Shown in pieces: positions 14,245 through 21,046 of a DNA stretch of 21,046 nt. Source of the stretch: Candidatus Ozemobacteraceae bacterium (GTDB lineage Bacteria > Muiribacteriota > Ozemobacteria > Ozemobacterales > Ozemobacteraceae); NCBI GenBank assembly GCA_035373905.1, contig DAOSOK010000058.1, positions 1 to 21,046 on the forward strand. The letters run 5' to 3'. Below the pieces are notes generated by a model. That model saw only the letters and a list, made by a program, of their open reading frames with translations. It was not told the DNA's origin and searched no databases. The position numbers and the translations under genes are program-made. How positions within the stretch are numbered: the first letter of the stretch is position 1; each line of letters opens with the position of its first letter.

Positions 14245-14280
14245 TTCTGCCATTGACGCGAACCAATGAGAACGGCTGAA

Positions 14281-15639
14281 TCAGGATTTACACGGACTGC
14301 GCAAGGCGGTGACCGTATCCCGGAACTCCTTCTTTCGCTTGTCGGAACAGCCCCATTTTATCGTCTTTTCCAGGATGTCCGCGGCATCGGCGCGATCTTG
14401 GGAAAGTTGCCACGTGAGGGCTTTTTTGATGAACCCGAGGCGGACGTCATCGAAGGGGCACCCGGCTTTATACCCGGCCACGGACTGAGCTTTCTCGAAC
14501 TGGGCCTGGAATGCTCGAAGTTCCTTTCGCTCTTCGGTGAGCGCCGCGAGTTCGCGCTTTTCCCGATCTTCTTTGCGGGTTCGTTCTATAGAGATCGCGA
14601 TATTCGCTTGTCCCTGGATATCCAGTTTCAGGGCGCCGTATCCGATGGCGGTTTTCGCGCCGAACCCCAGCCATTTGCAGGCAAAGGCGAGAAGCTTCCC
14701 GACGACGTCATTCATCCCGATCTGGGAAGGGAACGGCGTATTTCGGGCCTGGATGACGAACTGGAACTTCGTTTCTGCCGGAATGGCGAGGAACGGGATA
14801 GGATTGGGACTGCCGGAATCGTGGGGCGACTTGCCCGATTGATAGTAATCGGAATAATGCGGCGTCATGACTTCGACGCACATCTCACCCTTCGGGGTGA
14901 CGGGGATGACATCCCAGAACGTCAGACTGCCCCGCGTATGAATCGAGTTTCTGAACTTCTTGTCTTCGCCGAGCCTTCGAAGAAACGTCTCCGGGGCTTT
15001 CAGACACGCTTCACGTTCATCCCGTTCGATCTGGAGGCTCGAGATGAACTCCTTCAGATCGGGCCGCTTTGCAATTTCCGGAATCTGGTCTTCGTACGCT
15101 TTCTGCCATGCGCGGTCTTCGTCGGTGGCATTCTTTTTCGGAAAGGTCGAGCAACCCTCTCCTTCGAAGCCGAACAGACGCCAGACATCGAGGAGACAGA
15201 ACTCAGGAAACGGCCGATTGGAATGGTATTCATCCGGGAAGAGCGCGAGGTGCTCAGCCGCACGCCGCATGACCCCCTTGACGCCGGAGCCGCTGAGATA
15301 CGGGATCCCGTACGGGGTCAGAAACGCGAACCCGTTTCCAAGAGGATGCTCGTTTCCGAGGCCGGTGGTGAAGGGCGCCTGGGAGATACAGGGAAAGATC
15401 ATGCAGTCATTGCCCGACGTCGTCGCCAGTATTTCCTGACGTTTGACAAGCGATTTGGCAAGCTCTGCGACGTGCCCTTTCATCGACAGAATGCGAGAGA
15501 GCGCCTGCCCCTTTTCTTTCGTTGTCGGCACCCACGCGGCTTCCCAGATCGGCAGAAACAGGCTGAATCGATGGCCTGGAGGTATATCGGCCTGTGTCAG
15601 AACTGATTGGAGATAGTTCGGCGCGGCAGGAATCAACAT
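14281..15639 (-). CDS. cmr6: Type III-B CRISPR RAMP protein Cmr6
   Basis: 452 residues. Cmr6 hallmarks are TTGLGNEHPLGNGFAF (91-106), the RAMP glycine-rich loop YLSGSGVKGVMRR (114-126), TRGSLTFWDVIP (235-246), and the C-terminal FGAKTAIGYG (326-335). Cmr6 is a Cas7-like subunit capping the Cmr filament and contacting the 3' side of the crRNA. After residue 340 there is an extra segment of about 110 residues, beginning with a highly charged probable coiled coil (ERTRKEDREKRELAALTEER from 352), which makes this protein longer than a minimal Cmr6. ATG 15639 follows AAGGAGG and is 13 bases after the cmr5 stop. The open frame to 15753 overlaps cmr5 and is not used. It is the last gene of the operon. 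Confidence 0.92.
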   Translation of the reverse strand: MLIPAAPNYLQSVLTQADIPPGHRFSLFLPIWEAAWVPTTKEKGQALSRILSMKGHVAELAKSLVKRQEILATTSGNDCMIFPCISQAPFTTGLGNEHPLGNGFAFLTPYGIPYLSGSGVKGVMRRAAEHLALFPDEYHSNRPFPEFCLLDVWRLFGFEGEGCSTFPKKNATDEDRAWQKAYEDQIPEIAKRPDLKEFISSLQIERDEREACLKAPETFLRRLGEDKKFRNSIHTRGSLTFWDVIPVTPKGEMCVEVMTPHYSDYYQSGKSPHDSGSPNPIPFLAIPAETKFQFVIQARNTPFPSQIGMNDVVGKLLAFACKWLGFGAKTAIGYGALKLDIQGQANIAISIERTRKEDREKRELAALTEERKELRAFQAQFEKAQSVAGYKAGCPFDDVRLGFIKKALTWQLSQDRADAADILEKTIKWGCSDKRKKEFRDTVTALRSPCKS

Positions 15640-15652
15640 CGTTCCCTCCTTT

Positions 15653-15991
15653 TCATCCCTGGGTGGCTGCGAGCTGTCTGAGCCATTTGAGGAAGTCCAG
15701 CGCTTCGTTCGTCGCCTGCATATACGTATCAGAATTGAATTGCACGATTTCATTCATCGCGGCGTTGAACTCATCGGAAGTGACGAGACGGCGCTCTTTC
15801 AGCCACCCAAGAAGCGCAGTGACGAGATGGTTTCCCTGCTCCGTCTTGCGGGAATTCCAGAAAGCCAGAGCGGCCATCAGGCCATTCCCCATGATGAGTG
15901 CGGGTGCGCCCTTGGCAAGACTCGTGAAATCATTGGGAGATGCCTTTGCCTTCTCCCAGGCAAATTTGGCTCGCTGTTGTTCGAGGCTCAT
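15653..15991 (-). CDS. cmr5: Type III-B CRISPR small subunit Cmr5
   Basis: 112 residues, the normal size. It is all-helical with the Cmr5 pattern: MSLEQQRAKFAWEKAK at the N-terminus, AKGAPALIMGNGLMAALAFW (26-45), and a C-terminal YMQATNEALDFLKWLRQLA. Cmr5 (Cas11-like) forms the inner filament of the Cmr complex and supports binding of the target RNA. The ATG follows AAAGGAG, which lies inside the last codons of cmr4. Only two bases separate the cmr4 stop and this start, so translation is coupled. Confidence 0.93.
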   Translation of the reverse strand: MSLEQQRAKFAWEKAKASPNDFTSLAKGAPALIMGNGLMAALAFWNSRKTEQGNHLVTALLGWLKERRLVTSDEFNAAMNEIVQFNSDTYMQATNEALDFLKWLRQLAATQG

Positions 15992-15993
15992 CG

Positions 15994-16941
15994 TCAGTTC
16001 TCCTTTCCGTTCCCCGCCGTCACGGCGGTGACGAGAACGAGACCGCGGCCGGTGGTCGCGTCTCCGCCCATCTGGACCAGAGTCCCACCGATTCCCGCGA
16101 GGTCGCCCTCGCCCTGGAAAATAGCCGTCAGAGCCTCAGCCGCTTTTCGACGCGTATTCGATTCCTTGCCTTTCGTCCGTTCGATCGAGGCGAGCGTCAG
16201 GCCGGCGAGAATGCTTTCGGGCGGCAGATTTTCGGTATAAAACAGAGCGCCGTTCGCCGCGGTTCCCGTGGTGTCGTCGATCTTCACATGGGGTTCCACC
16301 GCGGTGCAGTGTCGAACGAAATAATCGAAATCCGTATTATTGAGAACAACGAGATCTTCACGAAGCTTCTTTTGGAAGTATTCGAAATGGGTCGAGTCGG
16401 GAAGGCAGGTTTTCGCGAGCCATTCGGCGATCGGCTTGATATCCGGCCCGGTGGCGGCTTTGGAAAACTCGTACGACTCGAGGTATACCTTTCCCTGCAG
16501 AATCTGCGAGTCCGTGGCGACGAGAGCCTGGCCTTGCTGGACCGCCGGAACCTGCCACGCGACCTTCGCGCCCGCATTCGCCGCCAGCCGCTCGAGGCGC
16601 GCCAGGGCATAGGGGCATGTAACATAAGCATAGGTATTTTTCAGCGAGCGGACGGGGAACGCGACGAGATGGGCGTCGGTGAACGAGACGGCGCCGGCAT
16701 GGAGTTCCTTCGCGCTCGTGTCGGACCCGAACAGTTCATCGATCGTCTTCTGCTTTTCCCCGCCCCATACATGGGTGAGATGGTGGCGGACGGCGCCCTT
16801 GATGCCGGCGCCGTTGATCACGGGATGATTGCTGTGGACTTCCCGCTGGATGGGGTTGTCGATCGCGCCGACGGCGGTTCCGGCTCCCATGTGGAGGGGC
16901 GTGGTGCAGTAATAAAATACCAGATTCTTTTTTTCAAACAT
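15994..16941 (-). CDS. cmr4: Type III-B CRISPR backbone RAMP protein Cmr4 (Cas7 family)
   Basis: 315 residues, typical length. The N-terminal signature TTPLHMGAGTAVGAIDNPIQ (13-32) contains Asp28, at the position of the catalytic aspartate that cuts bound target RNA at 6-nucleotide intervals in known Cmr4 proteins. INGAGIKGAVRHHL (42-55) and the C-terminal TGRGLVLV are RAMP features. Several Cmr4 copies form the backbone along the crRNA guide. Target RNase activity is therefore predicted to be intact. ATG 16941 has AAAGGAG upstream. An 80-base gap separates it from cmr3, the only sizeable gap in the visible operon, and I see no clear promoter or gene in that gap. Confidence 0.95.
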   Translation of the reverse strand: MFEKKNLVFYYCTTPLHMGAGTAVGAIDNPIQREVHSNHPVINGAGIKGAVRHHLTHVWGGEKQKTIDELFGSDTSAKELHAGAVSFTDAHLVAFPVRSLKNTYAYVTCPYALARLERLAANAGAKVAWQVPAVQQGQALVATDSQILQGKVYLESYEFSKAATGPDIKPIAEWLAKTCLPDSTHFEYFQKKLREDLVVLNNTDFDYFVRHCTAVEPHVKIDDTTGTAANGALFYTENLPPESILAGLTLASIERTKGKESNTRRKAAEALTAIFQGEGDLAGIGGTLVQMGGDATTGRGLVLVTAVTAGNGKEN

Positions 16942-17021
16942 ATCGTGCTCCTTTTCAAAAAACCTTCATGCGATACGCTTCAGACAACAAGCGGCGAAAA
17001 CGGCAAAGCCTCTCTACCGCT

Positions 17022-18170
17022 TCATTCGATCCAGACCCCAAGATGTGCCCTGTTGAAGCCCTCGGCCCGATGGACCGAGGCTTCACCATCTGTCCAAAGA
17101 CCGTTTTCCACCCAGGATGCGAGGGCGTCTACCTGGCCGTCGAACTCGTCGAACCAGTAGACCGAACCGGCAGGAACGGCGCGGAGCGCCGGCTTGGGGG
17201 CTTCTCTGGCGAGGTCCCAGCCGGAAACCGTTTCACTGCCTGCCAGTGCCGCGCATGCCAGACGCGCCGAAAAGCCCTTGCCTCGCAGGCGGTAGGTGCC
17301 GTCGATGTTTTCAACCAGGCTGGGGACCCAGCCGGTGTTGAAAATGCCCGGCGTGACCATGACGAGCCGGAAGGCCCCCGTAGAGCGGATGCGCTCGACG
17401 GGCGGCGGCGCCATCTTCCATGTGCAGAGGCGGTAGTCGGCCCCTCTTCCGTCTCCGGCGAGTCGGAGACCGCCGCATTCAGGCAGGGATGTACCGACGC
17501 CCTCGATGCCGACGAGGAAGCCAACGCCATTGTGAAGACTGATCGCATTCGACGTAAACAGCTTTCCGTCGGCGGCGGTTCTCGTCTGGCCGTCAAGGGC
17601 AATGCCGAGACGAAGTTCGCTTTTCCAGAGCGCGCCTGACGCGTGAAGCTCCGTTGAAGGCGGAATTTTACCGGCGAGGGTGTCGTTCCAGCCTTTCTCG
17701 GTGAGCCAGAGGGAACCCAACGGCTTTTTTTGCGGTGCCTGAAGAATCGGAACCAGCGGCAAACGCGAGGAGAGCCGGGTGTGATCGAGCGGTTTTTCCG
17801 GTTTCAGGCGTCGAAGAATCAGCCCTTTCTGGTCATCAAAAGCGAGAAGATCGGCGGGAAGCGGGTGAAGAGGGGATATGGCTCCCTGGACGTTCCGCGC
17901 CAGGGCGACCAGAGTGATGCGGAAGGAGCCGGGTTTGGCGGCGGAGCCGAGGATCGCTGAAACGACGGCATCCGAAGGGGCATCGCCGCGCTCGACGGCG
18001 GGGAGAGATTCCGGGTGAGCCGCGGCGAGCGAACTCCTGAACGCGCCGGCAAAGACGGAGGGACGGGGCGGCATGATCGTCTGGCCGGATTCGGCGCCAC
18101 TGCTTCCGAAATGATGGTTTCCGCGGGGAAACATGACGTCGCAAGGGGTGACGAAGTAATAGGCGGTCAT
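17022..18170 (-). CDS. cmr3: Type III-B CRISPR RAMP protein Cmr3 (Cas5 family)
   Basis: 382 residues. It begins with the Cmr3 pattern YYFVTPCDVMFPRGNHHFG (4-22), followed by PPRPSVFAGAFRSSLAA (34-50). It has FTSNAISLHNGVGFLVGIEG in the middle and the glycine-rich KGFSARLACAALAG toward the end. Cmr3 binds the 5' handle of the crRNA and docks against Cas10. The ATG overlaps the cas10 stop as ATGA, so the two partner subunits are translationally coupled. Confidence 0.93.
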   Translation of the reverse strand: MTAYYFVTPCDVMFPRGNHHFGSSGAESGQTIMPPRPSVFAGAFRSSLAAAHPESLPAVERGDAPSDAVVSAILGSAAKPGSFRITLVALARNVQGAISPLHPLPADLLAFDDQKGLILRRLKPEKPLDHTRLSSRLPLVPILQAPQKKPLGSLWLTEKGWNDTLAGKIPPSTELHASGALWKSELRLGIALDGQTRTAADGKLFTSNAISLHNGVGFLVGIEGVGTSLPECGGLRLAGDGRGADYRLCTWKMAPPPVERIRSTGAFRLVMVTPGIFNTGWVPSLVENIDGTYRLRGKGFSARLACAALAGSETVSGWDLAREAPKPALRAVPAGSVYWFDEFDGQVDALASWVENGLWTDGEASVHRAEGFNRAHLGVWIE

Positions 18171-21046
18171 TTCTTGCTCCCTTCGCTGAGAATTTCCCCC
18201 GAGCGGGATTCCCGGGCAAGGAATTCGGCGACCGAAAGGAGCCCTATGAGGCTCTCTCCGCGCTTCTCGGCAGGAACGGACGACGAGTTCCAGATCGCGT
18301 GAACGGTTTTCACGGCCGTTTCCGGGCTTCCCTTATGCCGCTGGAACTGGTGTGCGAGCAGGGCCTGGGCTATTTCCCGTGACGAAGCGGCCGTGGGGTC
18401 GCTTTCGACGGGCAGGTCCTTCAGCCACTCGGCGGCCGCATACGCGGCCCGGCGCGACAGGTCGGAATTGATGGAAAACTCGCTCTTCAGGCTCTGGAGA
18501 ACACCGAACGTCGAGTTTTCGCACATCGTCGCCCGCGTGGGGGTGGCGTTCGTCTCGGCCCACCAGCGGTCGGTGAAAGAGACCTCGCCGCCGCTTCGTT
18601 TCAGGACCCTGATGCAGAAGGCGTTCCGGCCGGCCTTCTTGGCCGTCTGTTCAGCCTCGCGAAGCGACCGGAGGGCGATGGTGAGGGGAGTCTGGTGGTG
18701 AACCACGACCGCACCGATCGACGCGGTGGCTTTTTCTCCCATCATCTGCATGAGCCGTGTGTCGAGCCGGGCAAAGCCGTTCTTCAGGAACAGGGCCTTG
18801 CGATGCGCCGTCGCAGGGAATTCCGCCTCGATGCCGCTGTAGCCGAGTCTGAGACCGATCATCGCGTCGAGAAGTTCGTCGACCGAAACCATCGCCAGAA
18901 CGTCATCGCCGCCGGCGTAGAGCAGTTTCCCCTTGCACAGGTCTTCCATGATGAAGGGGGCGAGGACGCTCGAGAAGGAGTTGAGGGCCTGGGATATCGC
19001 GGCATGGCGACCCGGCGAGCTCGGTCGCAGGGCTTCGAGATAGGCTCTGAGGTCGTCGGACTTCGGTGCGGCCCGTTCGACGGCGGATTTGATCTGAGGG
19101 TGCCAGCAGGCTTTGTATGGCAAACGATATTTGTCTTCGTTTCCGGCAAGCCAGGCCCCCATAAAGTCACCGTCCATCAGAATCAGGGCGTAATATTTTT
19201 CGATCGACCGGCCCGCGACGTTTTTCACCAGTCTGCTCAGATGCTCATATGCCGACGTGGTGCGGTCATCGAAGGCCGAAACATCTTCCGAAATTCGATC
19301 GAACGCTGCAGGCAGAGTCCTGATAACCTCTCGAACCAGCGGGCTTCCGGATGGGATTCTGCGCATCAGTTTCCGGGGAAGGGCCACCGAATGGATATTC
19401 TCCGGTATCGCCTTCTGCAGGTCTCTGAAGGGTTGTGCCTCCGTGTCTGCGCGATCGATCAGATGCTCGAGGGTCGTCGCCAATGCCATGGCGTGGGTGC
19501 TCACCACGTAACGATGGACGCCCTCGAGTCCGGCGACGTCCTTCACGCGATCGACGAAAATCGCCGGCCACAGGCGCTTGAGGGCGCAGACCCCGCAGAG
19601 GTGTTCCCCCTTCTTGATGCCGAGCTTGCCGGCCGCCCCGTTCCAGATCGTGGCGATCTCGCGCCGATCGCCGGGAGGGATCGACAACGACTCCGCAGAC
19701 CCCGAGAGCCACTCGCGTTCGCCGCACAACGTACAGCGGAACCCGGTCTGCTCGAGTTGGTCGAAGGTGCGTGCGGTTTTCGCGGTTGCCAGCATCCGTT
19801 CCGAGAGTGAAAATATTGAAGGATATAATATTCCTGGGTTCGGTTCGAAGAACTTGACGCCGTCGAGGGTGATGTTTTTGCTGAGGACCTTCCAGACGGG
19901 TTGTCCGAAGAAATCATCCGGGGTCCCCTGCTCGACGCAGGCATGAAAAGAGGAGACCAGCTTGTCGAGATCGTTTCCGGCGCAGGTGCCGGGCCACTCG
20001 ACGGCCGCCCAGAACACGTGAGGGAAGCCTGCGAGCTGTTTCTCGATCTGGTCGAGCCAATGTCCCGTATCCTGGCCGGACACTCGTTTTGCCGCTTCGA
20101 TGGCCCATGCGCGTGCGGCATTGCGTGCGGCAGTGCAGGCTTTTTCGGCAAGCTCGCCGGCCTTCGAGCGGGGAACCAGCGCGAGGAACTTGTTGGGAAG
20201 GGCCGCCGCGAAGAGCGGGTTTTCGTCCGTGGTTTTCTTCAGCCAGTCACTGCCTTTGAAGCGTTCCCGCCAGGCGTCTTTCGCACCCGCCGCTTCGGCG
20301 AGGCCGAGAAGCCAGGCATCGACGACCGCAAGCCCGCGAAGTTGGGGGAAAAGGAAAGCATCGGGGCCGATTTCCTCGGCGATCGCCCGCATCGCTTCCC
20401 AGACGAGCATCGAAAGCAGGTGAGAGCCGGACCAGAGATCCGACGTCGAACGGGCCTGGGCGATGAATCCCTGCACGGGGCCGAAGCTCATCGAAAGAAG
20501 CGCCGGGCCGTCGTTTCCTTCCATCGCCCCGGCAAAGGCGGAAACTGTGTCGAGGTGGTTCCAGATCGAGTGATCGGGAACCCGCGTGTCGGCCGGAAGG
20601 ACTCGCCACAAGGCATCCAGGCCTGGCCGGCCGAGTTCCGAGCCGAACCGCCAGAAGGCAAGGCAGGTAAGCCGGTCGTCACCGTGGCCGAGTTGGATCA
20701 GGCTTCGGAAATGCTCCAAGCTGACGGCTTTCACCTGCTGATAGTCGAGCTCGCCAAGGCTTTTCAGATCGAATTCCCGGCCGGTCAGGGGGTGGATGAG
20801 AACCGGTTTGTCAGCGAACCGGACCTGGGTCCAGGGTGCGAACCTGCCGTCGGCCTCGTTGCGCGGCCACTGAGGGCGGTCTGCGGCCGACGACCAGCGG
20901 TCGGCGGTTTTCACGTCGTCATCAGGAGTGTCGAGCTTGAGTTCGGCCCGGAGGTTTTTGATCGTGCCGCCTTCATGGCCGCTCGGATCCTGGAGAAGAA
21001 CGAGCGCCTTTTCAGCGGGATCGTGAAGCCAGGCCGTCAGTTTTTT
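18167..21046 (-). CDS. cmr2: Type III-B CRISPR large subunit Cas10/Cmr2 (5' end beyond window)
   Basis: 959 residues are visible. The frame is open to the right edge and the true start is outside. The GTG at 20914 is not the start, because the 44 codons before it encode a conserved HD-domain beginning, KKLTAWLHDPAEKALVLLQ, with His-Asp at 21025-21020. Further features are a zinc ribbon with CTLC at 19735-19724 and CGVC at about 19600-19588, the palm motif ILMDGDFMG near 19183-19158, and the cyclase motif YAGGDDVLA (GGDD at 18913-18902). Both the HD nuclease and cyclic-oligoadenylate synthesis therefore look potentially active. Target RNA binding normally switches these on. It is the first visible gene of the cmr operon and its stop overlaps the cmr3 start. 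Confidence 0.95.
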   Translation of the reverse strand, partial: KKLTAWLHDPAEKALVLLQDPSGHEGGTIKNLRAELKLDTPDDDVKTADRWSSAADRPQWPRNEADGRFAPWTQVRFADKPVLIHPLTGREFDLKSLGELDYQQVKAVSLEHFRSLIQLGHGDDRLTCLAFWRFGSELGRPGLDALWRVLPADTRVPDHSIWNHLDTVSAFAGAMEGNDGPALLSMSFGPVQGFIAQARSTSDLWSGSHLLSMLVWEAMRAIAEEIGPDAFLFPQLRGLAVVDAWLLGLAEAAGAKDAWRERFKGSDWLKKTTDENPLFAAALPNKFLALVPRSKAGELAEKACTAARNAARAWAIEAAKRVSGQDTGHWLDQIEKQLAGFPHVFWAAVEWPGTCAGNDLDKLVSSFHACVEQGTPDDFFGQPVWKVLSKNITLDGVKFFEPNPGILYPSIFSLSERMLATAKTARTFDQLEQTGFRCTLCGEREWLSGSAESLSIPPGDRREIATIWNGAAGKLGIKKGEHLCGVCALKRLWPAIFVDRVKDVAGLEGVHRYVVSTHAMALATTLEHLIDRADTEAQPFRDLQKAIPENIHSVALPRKLMRRIPSGSPLVREVIRTLPAAFDRISEDVSAFDDRTTSAYEHLSRLVKNVAGRSIEKYYALILMDGDFMGAWLAGNEDKYRLPYKACWHPQIKSAVERAAPKSDDLRAYLEALRPSSPGRHAAISQALNSFSSVLAPFIMEDLCKGKLLYAGGDDVLAMVSVDELLDAMIGLRLGYSGIEAEFPATAHRKALFLKNGFARLDTRLMQMMGEKATASIGAVVVHHQTPLTIALRSLREAEQTAKKAGRNAFCIRVLKRSGGEVSFTDRWWAETNATPTRATMCENSTFGVLQSLKSEFSINSDLSRRAAYAAAEWLKDLPVESDPTAASSREIAQALLAHQFQRHKGSPETAVKTVHAIWNSSSVPAEKRGESLIGLLSVAEFLARESRSGEILSEGSKK

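Larger units (their letters stand above)
14011..14280. other. Intergenic region with REP-like repeat and GC hairpin
   Basis: A 270-base region between convergent genes (HEPN-like on plus, cmr6 on minus). It holds the REP-like palindrome at 14106-14190 and a GC-rich hairpin at 14217-14244. I saw no credible coding sequence and no CRISPR repeats. Confidence 0.6.

Noticed and set aside
14011..14280. CRISPR array next to cmr6
   Set aside because: The repeats here are a single palindromic REP-like element and a hairpin. There are no regularly spaced repeats with unique spacers.
20914..21046. GTG 20914 as the start of cas10
   Set aside because: The upstream codons to the window edge encode the conserved HD-domain start (LTAWLHDPAEKAL), so the gene is open at its 5' end.

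Overview
This 21 kb window is GC-rich bacterial DNA. Genes are tightly packed, have clear AGGAG-type ribosome sites, and often overlap as ATGA. The organism cannot be named from the sequence. Free-standing HicAB, an LRAT-like protein, a Cmr-type CRISPR effector and scattered REP-like palindromes (CTTCGACA/TGTCGAAG type) fit an environmental, probably Gram-negative bacterium. The gene content reads as an accessory or defence island rather than core genome.

Region 1 (58-3663, minus strand) is a three-gene coupled cassette. It holds a radical SAM protein fused to a thymidylate-kinase-like domain, then a B12-binding-type radical SAM protein, then a small GreA/GreB-like protein. The junctions overlap by 8 and 4 bases, so the three are almost certainly co-translated.

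Region 2 (3914-11783, plus strand) is the most striking part. It is an eight-gene co-directional run built around a bacterial ubiquitin-type conjugation pathway: an EcsC-family protein, an S1-like multi-OB protein, a free E2-like protein, a JAMM peptidase-E1 (ThiF) fusion, a second S1-like protein fused to a catalytically complete RNase HI domain, a 75-residue disordered protein ending in WGCA, a short exported protein, and a membrane-anchored protein. No obvious beta-grasp ubiquitin-like protein is visible. I infer that the E1/E2/JAMM enzymes modify or release a target linked to the RNA-binding/RNase H proteins, perhaps with the membrane proteins as effectors.

Region 3 (11869-14010) holds a hicBA toxin-antitoxin pair with a textbook promoter overlapped by a palindrome, an LRAT/NlpC-P60-like protein, and a more AT-rich gene with a HEPN-type RNxxxH motif. 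A REP-like repeat and a strong GC hairpin follow. The same repeat family is present in partial form at bases 1-39.

Region 4 (14281-21046, minus strand) is a type III-B CRISPR effector operon in the order cas10(cmr2)-cmr3-cmr4-cmr5-cmr6. cas10 runs off the right edge with its HD motif just inside the window. No cmr1, cas1/cas2, cas6, CARF effector or CRISPR array is visible here.

Many long antisense reading frames oppose the conserved genes. They are by-products of high GC and are not annotated.
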